64,000 bases of DNA, taken from the NCBI GenBank assembly GCA_021771675.1, contig JAETOP010000001.1, forward strand, positions 62,001-126,000, written 5' to 3'. Numbering within the stretch: the first letter of the stretch is position 1; the number at the start of each line of letters is the position of its first letter. This DNA is from Oscillospiraceae bacterium. Lineage in GTDB: Bacteria; Bacillota_A; Clostridia; Oscillospirales; Oscillospiraceae. Made by a program: the position numbers and the translations under genes. Of this stretch, positions 7,894 through 17,149 are shown piece by piece. The notes beneath the pieces are model-generated. The model was not told where the DNA came from and searched no databases. It saw nothing but the letters and a program-made list of their open reading frames with translations.

Positions 7894-9156
7894 ATGGAAC
7901 AATATGAAAATGCGCAGGAACGGGCAATTCTGGTGGGCCTGAATGCCGACTGCTTTACACAGGAGGAAACCGCCACCGAGGAGACGCTGGAGGAGCTGGA
8001 AGCGCTGCTGGAAACCGCCGGCGGCTTCTGCACGGCGAAGGTGCTGCAAAACCGCCATGCCCCCGATGCCCACAGCTTCATCGGTGAGGGAAAGGCACAG
8101 GAGGTTCGGATGCTGGTGGAGGCCACTGCGTCCACCATGGTGATTTTTGACAATGAACTTTCCCCGGGAAATATTCGTGCGCTGGAAGAGATTATTGGCG
8201 TCACGGTGCTGGACAGAAGCGCCTTGATTCTGGATATTTTTGCCCAGAGAGCCAAGACCAGGGAAGGCCGTCTTCAGGTGGAGCTGGCTCAGTACAAGTA
8301 TCTCTTGCCCCGGCTTTCCGGCATGGGAACCAGCCTTTCCCGGCAGGGTGGCGGCATTGGTACCAGAGGCCCCGGTGAAACCAAGCTGGAAAGCGACCGC
8401 CGTCACATCCGGGAACGGATCAATCGGCTGGAGGAGGAACTGGAACGGGTGCGTCAGGTCCGAAGCGTCCAGCGGGAGCGGAGAATCAAGAATTCCGTTC
8501 CGGTGGTGGCCATTGTGGGCTACACCAACGCCGGAAAATCCACTCTGCTGAATCGGCTCACCGGCGCCGGAATACCGGCCAACAACCGGCTGTTTGACAC
8601 GCTTGATACCACATCCCGTCAGCTTACGGTGTCCGACAATCTGGATGTGATTCTTTCGGATACCGTTGGCTTTATCGCAAAGCTTCCCCATCACCTGGTG
8701 AACGCTTTCCGGGCCACCTTGGAGGAACTGGAGTATGCGGACTTGCTGCTGCATGTGATTGATGCCTCCGACCCCAACCGGGAGGAGCACGTTTCCGTGG
8801 TGGACAAGCTGATCGCCCAGCTGGCAAAGCCCGGGACGCCGGTGCTGAAATGCTATAACAAATCGGATTTGGTTTCCCCAGAGGAAATCCCAACCGGGGA
8901 GGATGTCGTAGCCATTTCCGCCGCCCGGGGCGCCGGGATGGAGGAGCTGCTCCGCAGGATTGAGTGCGCTCTTGGCCAGGCCCGGCATCATGTGGCACTG
9001 TGCCTGCCCTATTCCATGGGCGGCCAGGTGGAGACCCTTCACGACCATGCCCAGGTGAAGCGTGTGGAATACACCGAGAAGGGAATTGAGCTGGAAGCGG
9101 TGTTGGACGATATTTTATATGGAAGACTGCGTTCTTACGTGACGAAGGAGTGCTGA
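7894..9156 (+). CDS. hflX: Ribosome-associated GTPase HflX
   Basis: HflX binds the 50S subunit and splits stalled or hibernating ribosomes using GTP. The 420-residue protein has the N-terminal HflX-specific domain with IFDNELSPGN and the GGGIGTRGPGETKLE segment (about residues 150-165), a coiled-coil linker, and then the G domain: GYTNAGKS (G1, about 208), a DTVGF G3 motif, and NKSD (G4). It heads a long co-directional run reaching ispH-rpsA. GGAGG precedes the ATG. Confidence 0.96.
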   Translation: MEQYENAQERAILVGLNADCFTQEETATEETLEELEALLETAGGFCTAKVLQNRHAPDAHSFIGEGKAQEVRMLVEATASTMVIFDNELSPGNIRALEEIIGVTVLDRSALILDIFAQRAKTREGRLQVELAQYKYLLPRLSGMGTSLSRQGGGIGTRGPGETKLESDRRHIRERINRLEEELERVRQVRSVQRERRIKNSVPVVAIVGYTNAGKSTLLNRLTGAGIPANNRLFDTLDTTSRQLTVSDNLDVILSDTVGFIAKLPHHLVNAFRATLEELEYADLLLHVIDASDPNREEHVSVVDKLIAQLAKPGTPVLKCYNKSDLVSPEEIPTGEDVVAISAARGAGMEELLRRIECALGQARHHVALCLPYSMGGQVETLHDHAQVKRVEYTEKGIELEAVLDDILYGRLRSYVTKEC

Positions 9157-9159
9157 GCC

Positions 9160-9786
9160 TTGGAAGAATACCTGGTGCCCACCGATTTTGGAGAGGATGA
9201 ATTCACGGAAAAGAAATCCCGCTTTATCGGGCGGGTCTGGCCGGTTCAGACAGAGGAAGAGGCGCTGGCCAGAATCCAGGAAATGAAGAAAAAGCATTAC
9301 GATGCCACCCACAACTGCTGGGCCTATATCATCCATGACGGCCCCGTACGTTTTTCCGATGACGGGGAGCCCGGCGGCACTGCCGGAATGCCCATACTCC
9401 AGGTGTTGCAGCGGGAGGGGCTCCATAACATTGTCTGCGTGGTTACCCGGTATTTTGGCGGCATCCTTTTGGGAGCGGGAGGCTTGGTTCGTGCCTATAC
9501 AAAGGGTGCAAAGATCGCCGTGGATGCCGCCGGAAAATCCATGAAGCGAGTATGGACGGTGCTCTACGTGCCCTGTCCCTACAGCTTCTTTGAGCGGGTC
9601 AGGCTGGAAGCAGAGAGCTTTGGCGGAATCATTCGGGATGCCCAGTTTGGCGCAGAGGTGGAGCTGGAAATTCTCTTCCCCCAGTCCCAGGCGCAGCCCT
9701 TTCTGAATCGGCTGACGGATATGACCTCCGGCACCGTGGAAGGGCTGGAAACCGGGCAGGAGTACCGGGCATTCCCCATTACATAG
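9160..9786 (+). CDS. YigZ/IMPACT family protein
   Basis: A 208-residue protein of the IMPACT (UPF0029) family. The N-terminal domain carries the signature DDGEPGGTAGMP (about residues 67-78) and the C-terminal part fits the small ferredoxin-like domain of this family. Members are linked to translation or ribosome-related control, but the biochemical role in bacteria is unsettled. The start is TTG with AAGGAG nine bases upstream, three bases after the hflX stop. No in-frame ATG near the beginning would keep the conserved N terminus. Confidence 0.9.
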   Translation: MEEYLVPTDFGEDEFTEKKSRFIGRVWPVQTEEEALARIQEMKKKHYDATHNCWAYIIHDGPVRFSDDGEPGGTAGMPILQVLQREGLHNIVCVVTRYFGGILLGAGGLVRAYTKGAKIAVDAAGKSMKRVWTVLYVPCPYSFFERVRLEAESFGGIIRDAQFGAEVELEILFPQSQAQPFLNRLTDMTSGTVEGLETGQEYRAFPIT

Positions 9787-9797
9787 GAGGTAGCGCC

Positions 9798-10811
9798 ATG
9801 ACAGTGAGAGAAGAATTGGAGTACCAGGAGCACCGCCGGCTCAATCCCCTTGCCGCCTTTGCCGATCAGAGCTCCGGCCGCCCCAGGGCGGAGCTGCCGT
9901 CAGAAAACGATGTGCGCACCTGTTATCAGCGGGACAATGACCGCATTGTCCACTGCAAGGCCTTTCGCCGCCTGATGCACAAAACCCAGGTTTTCCTCCG
10001 GCCGGAGGGAGACCACTACCGCACCAGAATGACCCATACCCTGGAGGTAACCCGGATTGCCCGCACCATGACCCGTGCCTTGGGCCTGAATGAGGATTTA
10101 GCGGAGGCCATTGCCATGGGACATGACCTGGGGCATACACCCTTTGGCCATGCCGGGGAAGCGGCACTGTCCGCCTGCCTGGGAAAACCCTTCCGTCATA
10201 ATGAGCAGAGCCTGCGGGTGGTGGATTATTTGGAAAATGACGGTAGAGGCCTGAATTTATCCAACGAGGTTCGCTTAGGAATCCTGGGCCACACCGGAGA
10301 CTATATTCCGCAGACGCTGGAGGGCCAGGTGGTCCGCCGCTCCGATCAGATTGCCTATGTCAACCATGACATTGACGACGCCGTCCGAGCTGGAATTCTC
10401 AGCGACGATGATCTTCCCAAAGAGATTGTCGCCATTCTGGGAGCCACCCACAAGGAGCGAATCAACACTTTGGTGTGCGATTTGATTTTTACCTCCCGGG
10501 AGGCGGGGGCCATCTGCCTGACACCCAAGGTGGATGAGGCCCTCAAGGAGCTTCGCAGCTTTATGTTTGACCGTGTCTATCGAAATCCTGTCGCAAAAGG
10601 GGAAGAGAGCAGAGCAAAGGCCATGCTTCAAAAGCTTTTTGAATACTACATCAGCCACCCGGAGGCCCTTCCCGAGGACTTCCAGCCCCAGCTCAGCTTC
10701 GATGGTATGGAGCGCACCGTCTGCGACTATATTGCCGGAATGACAGACAATTACGCTGTGAACAAATTTACGGAACTTTTTGTGCCGGCAGGCTGGAATA
10801 TCCGTGGATAA
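9798..10811 (+). CDS. dgt: dGTP triphosphohydrolase-like HD-domain protein
   Basis: A 337-residue HD-superfamily phosphohydrolase of the dGTPase group, predicted to hydrolyse dNTPs to deoxynucleosides and tripolyphosphate. The metal site is visible as the histidine in THTLEVTRIAR (about residue 91) and HDLGHTPFGHAGE (about 115-127). FRRLMHKTQVF is the typical N-terminal motif. The family's shorter Firmicute members often lie just before dnaG, as here. TAGGAGG precedes the ATG. Confidence 0.92.
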   Translation: MTVREELEYQEHRRLNPLAAFADQSSGRPRAELPSENDVRTCYQRDNDRIVHCKAFRRLMHKTQVFLRPEGDHYRTRMTHTLEVTRIARTMTRALGLNEDLAEAIAMGHDLGHTPFGHAGEAALSACLGKPFRHNEQSLRVVDYLENDGRGLNLSNEVRLGILGHTGDYIPQTLEGQVVRRSDQIAYVNHDIDDAVRAGILSDDDLPKEIVAILGATHKERINTLVCDLIFTSREAGAICLTPKVDEALKELRSFMFDRVYRNPVAKGEESRAKAMLQKLFEYYISHPEALPEDFQPQLSFDGMERTVCDYIAGMTDNYAVNKFTELFVPAGWNIRG

Positions 10812-10857
10812 TGTGATATGATAGCCACGTGAAGTGTAAAGAGAGAGGAGGGGGATT

Positions 10858-12612
10858 ATGGCTTTTCCACCGTCGTTTTTGGATGAATTGGCGGCCCGGA
10901 ACCCAATCGAGGATGTGGTTGGACAATATGTCAATCTCCGGCGATCCGGCTCCAATCTGTTCGGCCTGTGCCCCTTCCACGGGGAAAAGACCGCATCTTT
11001 TTCCGTCAATCCGGAGAAGGGAATCTACTATTGCTTTGGCTGTCACAAGGGCGGAAGCGTCATCAATTTTCAGATGGAAATTGAAGGGTTGAGTTACCCG
11101 GATGCCGTCCGTGCCCTGGCGAAGAGGGCGGGGATGGAGGTGCCGGAGGATGCCCAGTACCAAAATCGTTACCATAAGCAGGAGCGGCTCTGGGCCTTGT
11201 CCAAGGAGGCTGCACGATTTTTCAATACCCAGCTGTATACTCCGGCAGGGGCGGAAGGGCTGGCCTATGCCCAGAAACGGGGAATGCCAAAATCCACCCT
11301 TACCAAATTCGGAATTGGGTTTGCGCCCAACGCTTGGTCTGACCTTTGTGACGCCATGATGGCGAAGGGCTATACCGAGGAAGAATTGAAGGAGTCGGGG
11401 CTTGCCTCTGTCTCACAAAAAAACGGAAAGATTTATGACCGGTTCCGCAACCGCCTGATGTTTCCTATTATCGATGTCCGGGGCAATGTCATTGGCTTCG
11501 GCGGTCGGGTGATGGATAACTCCACCCCCAAATATCTGAATTCTCCGGAAACTGCTATTTTCAACAAACGAAAAAATCTGTTTGCGCTGAACCTGGCCAA
11601 GAAAACAAAGCTGGGTTACATGATTCTGGTGGAAGGATATATGGACGCCGTGGCGCTGCACCAGTATGGCTTTGACTGTGCGGTGGCATCTCTGGGCACG
11701 TCTTTGACGGAGGAGCATGCGGCGCTGCTGTCCCGCTATACCGAGCAGGTGATGCTGATTTACGATGGGGACGAGGCGGGGCAGAACGCCACCAAAAGAG
11801 CCATTCCCATGCTGGAAAAGGCGGGCCTCCAGGTGAAGGTTCTGCAAATGCGGGACGCAAAGGACCCGGATGAGTTTTTGAAAAAATATGGTGCCGACCG
11901 GTTCCGGCTTCTTTTGGAGGAATCCTCCAACCGGGTGGAGTATCAACTCCGGGCCATCCAGAGAAAATACGATCTGCGGGAGGACGACCAGCGCATTCGG
12001 TTCATTGCCGAGGCGGCGGAATTCATCAGCACCCTTGGCAGTGCGGTTCAGCGGGAGGTCTACGGCGGGCGGGTTGCCGAGGCCGCCGGGATTTCGGCAG
12101 ATTCCATGAAAATTGAGGTCAATAAGGCCTTCAAACGCCGCCTTTCCAGAGAGAAGAAAAAGCAGGAGAAGATCAATCTTTCTCCGGCGGCCAATCTTCA
12201 GCCCAAGGACCGGCACATCCGCTATGACAATATCAAATCCGCCATGGCAGAGGAAAGCCTGATTGCCATGCTTCTGCGGGAACCGGCGCTTATTAGCTCC
12301 TGCCAGGGGCTTTCCCAAGAATTCTTTTCTTCTCAGATGCTGGGACGTGTCTACGAACAGCTGCGTCAAAACGCCCTTCAGGGAGTTGAGGTCTCCCTGG
12401 CTGCACTGACTGACTTTACGCCTGAGGAAATGTCCCATATCGCTCTGATTGTTCAGCGGCACGATGGCCCTGTCTCAGAGGATGGGCTCCTCGACTGCAT
12501 CCGAACCATTCGCACGGAGAACCAGATTCAGACTGCAAGAACCGACCAAAACAACGACGGCCTTCTGTCGTATCAGAAACAGATGCTTGCCCGAAAAGGA
12601 CTGAAATCATGA
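10858..12612 (+). CDS. dnaG: DNA primase
   Basis: DnaG makes RNA primers for replication. The 584-residue protein shows the N-terminal zinc-binding domain (CPFHGEKTASF and YYCFGCHKGG, residues about 40-65), then the RNA polymerase/TOPRIM core with VEGYMDAVAL (catalytic glutamate, about residue 259) and YDGDEAGQNA, and a C-terminal helical domain expected to bind the replicative helicase. It is led by a purine-rich GAGGAGGGGG site. Its stop overlaps the sigma factor start (ATGA), the classic dnaG-rpoD macromolecular-synthesis arrangement. Confidence 0.97.
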   Translation: MAFPPSFLDELAARNPIEDVVGQYVNLRRSGSNLFGLCPFHGEKTASFSVNPEKGIYYCFGCHKGGSVINFQMEIEGLSYPDAVRALAKRAGMEVPEDAQYQNRYHKQERLWALSKEAARFFNTQLYTPAGAEGLAYAQKRGMPKSTLTKFGIGFAPNAWSDLCDAMMAKGYTEEELKESGLASVSQKNGKIYDRFRNRLMFPIIDVRGNVIGFGGRVMDNSTPKYLNSPETAIFNKRKNLFALNLAKKTKLGYMILVEGYMDAVALHQYGFDCAVASLGTSLTEEHAALLSRYTEQVMLIYDGDEAGQNATKRAIPMLEKAGLQVKVLQMRDAKDPDEFLKKYGADRFRLLLEESSNRVEYQLRAIQRKYDLREDDQRIRFIAEAAEFISTLGSAVQREVYGGRVAEAAGISADSMKIEVNKAFKRRLSREKKKQEKINLSPAANLQPKDRHIRYDNIKSAMAEESLIAMLLREPALISSCQGLSQEFFSSQMLGRVYEQLRQNALQGVEVSLAALTDFTPEEMSHIALIVQRHDGPVSEDGLLDCIRTIRTENQIQTARTDQNNDGLLSYQKQMLARKGLKS

Positions 12613-13469
12613 CTGAAACCACCGAAAAAACCACTGAAAACACTTACGATGAGGACATTCATCAATATCTGAATGAGATCAGAGGCATTCCTCTCCTCAC
12701 TGCGGAGCAGGAACGGGATTTGGCAAAGCGCTGCGCTGCCGGCGATGAAGCGGCGATCCGGCAAATGGTCAATTCCAATCTCCGCCTGGTGGTCTATATC
12801 GCCAAGGAGTATGCCGGTCGGGGCGTTGCGTTGATGGATTTGATTCAGGAGGGCAGCATTGGCCTGCTGGCGGCTGCCAGAAAGTTTGATTATACCAAGG
12901 ACTATCGTTTTTCAACCTATGCCACCAAATGGATTCGCCAGGGCGTGACCCGCTGCCTGATGAATAACAGCGGCATCATCCGTGTCCCTCTGCACACGGC
13001 GGAGAAAATTCGGAAGGTGGAGGCGGCAAAAAATCAACTGAAACAGCAGTTCGGTACCGAACCCACCGCTGAAGAAATCAGCCAGTTGGTGGGGATGTCC
13101 GCCGACAGGGTAGAGGCGCTGCTGGGGCTTGCGCCGGATGTCTGCTCCCTGGATGCACTCACCGGGGACAATGACAAAAATACCCTGGGTTCCATGGTCG
13201 CTGACTTGGACGCGCTCCAGCCCCAGGAGGCCCTGGTTCGTCAGGAATTGGAGAAAATGATGCAGAAGATGCTCAGCACCCTGACAGAGCGGCAGAGGAA
13301 GATTCTCTGTCTGCATTTCGGCTTGGAGGATGGAGTGGAGCATTCTCTGGAAGAGATTGGAAAGCTGCTGGGAATCTCCAAAGAGCGGGCCAGGCAGGTT
13401 GAGCGTCAGGCCATGGACAAGCTCCAAAAAATGGGGACCAGCATGGGATTGGAGGATTTTTTGGAATGA
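12609..13469 (+). CDS. RNA polymerase sigma-70 family factor (short, dnaG-linked)
   Basis: A 286-residue sigma factor in the rpoD position after dnaG. Region 1.2 starts at DIHQYLNEIRG, region 2 has the core-binding DLIQEGSIGLLAA and FSTYATKWIRQGVTR, region 3 follows, and region 4 holds LTERQRKILCLHFGL and the helix-turn-helix SKERARQVERQAMDKL. Region 1.1 is absent. The first of the two tryptophans usual in WWIRQ of primary sigmas is Lys here. The locus suggests descent from rpoD, but the change and short length leave open whether it is the primary or an alternative factor. Its stop overlaps the next gene. Confidence 0.85.
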   Translation: MTETTEKTTENTYDEDIHQYLNEIRGIPLLTAEQERDLAKRCAAGDEAAIRQMVNSNLRLVVYIAKEYAGRGVALMDLIQEGSIGLLAAARKFDYTKDYRFSTYATKWIRQGVTRCLMNNSGIIRVPLHTAEKIRKVEAAKNQLKQQFGTEPTAEEISQLVGMSADRVEALLGLAPDVCSLDALTGDNDKNTLGSMVADLDALQPQEALVRQELEKMMQKMLSTLTERQRKILCLHFGLEDGVEHSLEEIGKLLGISKERARQVERQAMDKLQKMGTSMGLEDFLE

Positions 13470-14494
13470 TGGATTTCCAGTTTGAACAAAGCCCTTGGGA
13501 AGCGTATCTGAATTCCTGCGGTAACGGGGCTTCCTTACCGGCCTGGAAGCTTCTCTCCTTATTGGAGGGTGAAGACGACGATTCCGTAGAGGATGCTTTT
13601 CAGACCATTGCGGAAAAGAACATCTCCGTGGATTTTTCCGGTCTTCCCAGAACCGTTCCGGATGGACAAATGGCACAGCGGCTCAGGCAGGAGCGGGAAT
13701 ATGTCCAAAACGGACTGAAAACCACTGACATGGAGGAAAATGACCCTCTGCGGCTGTACTTGGAGGAGATCGCCGGAATTCCTTCCTTTGGCGACGAGTT
13801 GCTTCTCTCTCAGGAACTGCTCTCCGGGGGTGAGAAGGCGGATGAACAGCTGACCAATCTTGGACTCAGCCGGGTTATCGAGCTGGCTCAGGAATTTGCA
13901 GGTTGGAATGTCCTCCTTCTGGATTTGATTCAGGAGGGAAGCATCGGACTGTGGGAAGCTATTCGCTCCTTCCCCGGGGGAGATTACCCGCTTTACCGGG
14001 ACAAGATGATTCGGCTTGCACTGGCGAAGTCCGTAATTCTGCAAGCCAGAAGCAATGGCGTTGGTCAGAAAATGCGCCAGGCGCTTCAGGATTACCGCAG
14101 CACTGACGAGCGGCTTCTGACAGAGCTTGGCCGCAACCCTTCCCTGGAAGAAATTGCCGAGGGTATGAAGATAACCCTGGAAGAGGCTAAATGTATCAAG
14201 AAGATGATGAGCGACGCCCTTCTTGTGGGTCAGACGGCGCAATTGGCAAAGCCGGAATCCCCCGAGGATGAAATGGCTGTGGAGGATACCGCTTATTTCC
14301 AGATGCGCCAGCGCATCGGAGAGCTTCTTTCCGCGCTGGACGAGCAGGAGGCCAAAATTCTTACATTGCGCTTTGGCCTGGAAAAAGAACGCCCCATGAG
14401 CGCCGAGGAAGTAGGCAGGATGCTGAATCTCACCGCCGGAGAGGTTTCCCGGCGGGAGGCAGCGGCCCTGTCCAAGCTGCGCCAGAAGAAATAA
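13466..14494 (+). CDS. Degenerate sigma-70-like protein
   Basis: A 342-residue protein overlapping the preceding sigma gene by ATGA. Residues about 1-85 match nothing I recognise. From about 90 it tracks sigma-70: DPLRLYLEEIAGIPS (region 1.2), LLLDLIQEGSIGLWEAI (core-binding region 2.2), a region-3-like GRNPSLEEIAEGMKI, and a region-4-like LDEQEAKILTLRFGL with LTAGEVSRREAAALSKL. The promoter-melting segment FSTYA-WIRQ is replaced by an unrelated PLYRDKMIRLALAK stretch. It may bind RNA polymerase core without opening promoters. It could act as a regulator or partner of the neighbouring sigma, or be a decaying paralogue. Confidence 0.7.
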   Translation: MMDFQFEQSPWEAYLNSCGNGASLPAWKLLSLLEGEDDDSVEDAFQTIAEKNISVDFSGLPRTVPDGQMAQRLRQEREYVQNGLKTTDMEENDPLRLYLEEIAGIPSFGDELLLSQELLSGGEKADEQLTNLGLSRVIELAQEFAGWNVLLLDLIQEGSIGLWEAIRSFPGGDYPLYRDKMIRLALAKSVILQARSNGVGQKMRQALQDYRSTDERLLTELGRNPSLEEIAEGMKITLEEAKCIKKMMSDALLVGQTAQLAKPESPEDEMAVEDTAYFQMRQRIGELLSALDEQEAKILTLRFGLEKERPMSAEEVGRMLNLTAGEVSRREAAALSKLRQKK

Positions 14495-14512
14495 GGGAAG
14501 GAAAGATGAAGT

Positions 14513-15190
14513 ATGAAAACAATTTCTGTCGCCATTGACGGTCCCGCCGGTGCCGGTAAGAGCACCATTGCCCGCCAGCTTGCCGCCGAGCTTGGCTTTC
14601 GGTATGTGGACACCGGCGCAATTTACCGTACTGTGGCCTATTTTATGGATTTGTGGGGGGTAAGCCCCAAGGATGCGGACGGCGTAAACCGGTATATCGA
14701 TGAGCTTACCATCGACATTGAATACGACGAAGACGGTTTGCAGCACATGATCATGAATGGAATGGATGTCACCGGCGACATTCGCACCCCGGAGATTTCT
14801 CAGAAGTCCAGCCTGATCTCCGCTCACGCCTGTGTCAGGGAGATGCTGCTGGATATGCAGCGGGAGGAGGCCGCCCGGCACAATGTGATCATGGATGGCC
14901 GGGATATTGGGACAGTGGTTCTGCCCAAGGCCACGGTGAAGATTTTCCTCACCGCCTCGCCGGAAGTGCGGGCAAAGCGCCGCTTTGACGAGCTGACCGC
15001 CAAGGGAGAGAAGGTGGACTACGACACCATTCTGAAAGAAATCCAGCAGCGGGACTACCAGGACACCCACCGGGACATTGCCCCGCTGAAAATGGCACGG
15101 GACAGCATTAAGGTGGACACCTCCCAGATGACCATTGAAGAGGTCGTGGCAGCGATTCGGGCCATTGTCCGTGAGAAAACCGGCCTATGA
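14513..15190 (+). CDS. cmk: Cytidylate kinase
   Basis: CMP/dCMP kinase makes CDP/dCDP from ATP in pyrimidine salvage and RNA turnover. The 225-residue protein has the P-loop GPAGAGKST (residues 9-17), YVDTGAIYRTVAY, and GRDIGTVVLP near residue 128, with the usual NMP-binding insert between. Its stop overlaps the ATG of the ispH-rpsA fusion, matching the common cmk-ispH-rpsA order of Clostridia. Confidence 0.96.
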   Translation: MKTISVAIDGPAGAGKSTIARQLAAELGFRYVDTGAIYRTVAYFMDLWGVSPKDADGVNRYIDELTIDIEYDEDGLQHMIMNGMDVTGDIRTPEISQKSSLISAHACVREMLLDMQREEAARHNVIMDGRDIGTVVLPKATVKIFLTASPEVRAKRRFDELTAKGEKVDYDTILKEIQQRDYQDTHRDIAPLKMARDSIKVDTSQMTIEEVVAAIRAIVREKTGL

Positions 15191-17124
15191 GTGTCACAGT
15201 AGCGAAGAGCGCTGGCTTCTGCTTCGGCGTCAGCCGGGCGGTGGAGCTGGTGGAGACGGCGGCAGGGGAAGGGAAACACACCGTTACCCTGGGGCCCATC
15301 ATCCACAACCGTCATGTGGTTGACCGGTTCGAGAAGATGGGCATTCAGGTCATCGATCAGCCGGAGCAGGCATCGACGGGGGACTCTGTGATTATTCGTT
15401 CCCACGGGGTCAGCAGAGACGTATACCAGCGGCTGGAACAGCAGGGCTGTGAAATCATCGATGCAACCTGTCCCTTTGTAAAACGGATTCACAAACTGGT
15501 ATCCCAGGCGGAGCAGGAGGGGCGGCTCCCCATCATCATCGGAACCCCCACCCACCCGGAGGTGGAGGGGATTGCGGGCTGGTGCAGCCGCTGCAAGGTG
15601 TTTGCGGACGCCGAATCCCTGGAAAAATGGGTGCTCGAGGAGCATGTTCCAAGGGATTTGCCAGTTTGTATGGTTTCACAAACTACGTCCACAGAATTTT
15701 TGTGGAAAAAATGCGTCAAATTTGCAAAAAAACAGTTTACTTACTTGCAAACATTTGATACAATATGTAGAGCAACAGAGTGTAGGCAAAGCGAAGCATC
15801 CGCGTTAAGCCAAAGATGTCAGGCAATGGTCGTTGTAGGAGATCTCAAGAGTTCCAACACAGGCCGTCTTGCGATGATTTGCCGTGAACACTGCGATAAA
15901 GTTGTCCTGGTGGATAATGCGTCCGAACTGAACAGGGACTTTTTCCGGGGTGTTTCTGATGTTGGAATCACTGCTGGTGCGTCAACACCGGCGTGGATTA
16001 TAAAGGAGGTCAACAAGACTATGAGCGAAATTACCAATGTTGAGGCTGTGCAGGAGGAGAACTTTGCCGAGCTTCTCGAGCAGTCCATCAAAACTTTAAA
16101 TACAGGAGATAAGGTTGTTGGAACCGTTACCGGAATCGGTAATACCGAAGTCCAGGTCGATCTGGGCACCAAGCATGCTGGTTACATTCCCTACGACGAA
16201 GTCAGCACCGACGCTTCTGTAAAGCCCGAGGACGTGCTGAAGGTGGGCGACGAGATCGAGGTCTTCGTGGTTCGCGTCAACGATCAGGAGGGCACCGTGC
16301 AGCTGTCCAAGAAGAAGCTGGACGGCCTGAAGGTGTGGGACGACATGGCTGGTTACGTGGAGAACAAGACCACCATTGACGCTGTTATCACCGAAGAGAA
16401 CAAGGGCGGCCTGGTTGCCAATGTGAAGGGTGTCCGGGTGTTCATCCCCGCTTCCCAGTCCGGCATTGCCAAGGGCGGCGACATGTCCGCCATGGTGGGC
16501 AAGCCCGTTCAGCTGAAGATCACCGAGGTCAACCGTGCCCGCCGCCGTGCCATCGGTTCCATCCGTGCCGTTACCTCCGAGCAGCGCAAGGCCGCTCAGG
16601 AGAAGATCTGGAGCGAGATCGAGGTGGGCAAGCAGTACCACGGTACTGTGAAGTCCCTGACCTCCTACGGCGCCTTCGTGGACATCGGCGGCGTGGACGG
16701 AATGGTTCATGTTTCCGAGCTGAGCTGGAACCGGATCAAGACTCCCGCTGACGTTGTGAAGGTTGGCGACGAGATCGATGTGTATGTCATCTCCTTCGAC
16801 CCCGAGAAGCGCAAGATTTCTCTGGGCTACAAGACCGCCGAGATGAACCCCTGGAATCAGTTCATGAGCAAGTACAGCGTGGGCGACGTGGTGGAAGCCA
16901 AGATTGTCAAGCTGATGACCTTCGGCGCTTTTGCTGAGATCATCCCCGGCGTGGACGGCCTGATTCACATTTCCCAGATCGCCGACCGCCGCATTGGCAA
17001 GCCCGAGGATGTGCTGTCCGAGGGTCAGATGGTTCAGGTGAAGATCACCGACATCGCCGAGAACAAGCGTATCTCCCTGTCCATCCGTGCTCTGCTGGAA
17101 GGCAACGACGAGGACGCCGAGTAA
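15187..17124 (+). CDS. ispH-rpsA: Fusion: IspH (HMBPP reductase) plus ribosomal protein S1
   Basis: A 645-residue fusion. Residues 1-280 are 4-hydroxy-3-methylbut-2-enyl diphosphate reductase, the last step of the MEP isoprenoid pathway, with iron-sulfur cysteines in GFCFGVSRA (Cys12), ATCPFVKRIH (about 97) and ICRATECRQ (about 195). Residues from about 290 on form S1, with four S1/OB repeats and the typical GAFVDIGGVDGMVHVSE and GAFAEIIPGVDGLIHIS strands. Such fusions are known in Clostridia. An internal SD plus ATG at 16021 and a promoter-like element at 15736-15764 could yield free S1. The S1 half has much stronger codon bias than the IspH half. A terminator follows. Confidence 0.95.
   Translation: MSVTVAKSAGFCFGVSRAVELVETAAGEGKHTVTLGPIIHNRHVVDRFEKMGIQVIDQPEQASTGDSVIIRSHGVSRDVYQRLEQQGCEIIDATCPFVKRIHKLVSQAEQEGRLPIIIGTPTHPEVEGIAGWCSRCKVFADAESLEKWVLEEHVPRDLPVCMVSQTTSTEFLWKKCVKFAKKQFTYLQTFDTICRATECRQSEASALSQRCQAMVVVGDLKSSNTGRLAMICREHCDKVVLVDNASELNRDFFRGVSDVGITAGASTPAWIIKEVNKTMSEITNVEAVQEENFAELLEQSIKTLNTGDKVVGTVTGIGNTEVQVDLGTKHAGYIPYDEVSTDASVKPEDVLKVGDEIEVFVVRVNDQEGTVQLSKKKLDGLKVWDDMAGYVENKTTIDAVITEENKGGLVANVKGVRVFIPASQSGIAKGGDMSAMVGKPVQLKITEVNRARRRAIGSIRAVTSEQRKAAQEKIWSEIEVGKQYHGTVKSLTSYGAFVDIGGVDGMVHVSELSWNRIKTPADVVKVGDEIDVYVISFDPEKRKISLGYKTAEMNPWNQFMSKYSVGDVVEAKIVKLMTFGAFAEIIPGVDGLIHISQIADRRIGKPEDVLSEGQMVQVKITDIAENKRISLSIRALLEGNDEDAE
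15736..15764 (+). promoter_or_regulatory. Possible internal promoter for the S1 part
   Basis: TTTACT (15736-15741), 17-base spacer and TACAAT (15759-15764) lie inside a conspicuously AT-rich stretch of the ispH coding region with rare codons, about 257 bases before the internal ATG at 16021. Placement in coding DNA makes this tentative. Confidence 0.35.
16002..16023 (+). promoter_or_regulatory. Internal ribosome-binding site and ATG at the ispH/rpsA junction
   Basis: AAAGGAGG (16002-16009) followed 11 bases later by ATG (16021-16023), in frame, at the exact border between the IspH and S1 parts. Initiation here would give a 367-residue stand-alone S1. Confidence 0.5.
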
Positions 17125-17149
17125 GCCGAGAAGGTGCAACGCACACATA

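Noticed and set aside
16096..17148. A 350-codon minus-strand frame opposite the S1 domains
   Set aside because: Leu/Gly/Asp/His repeats mirror the strongly biased codons of rpsA; no family.
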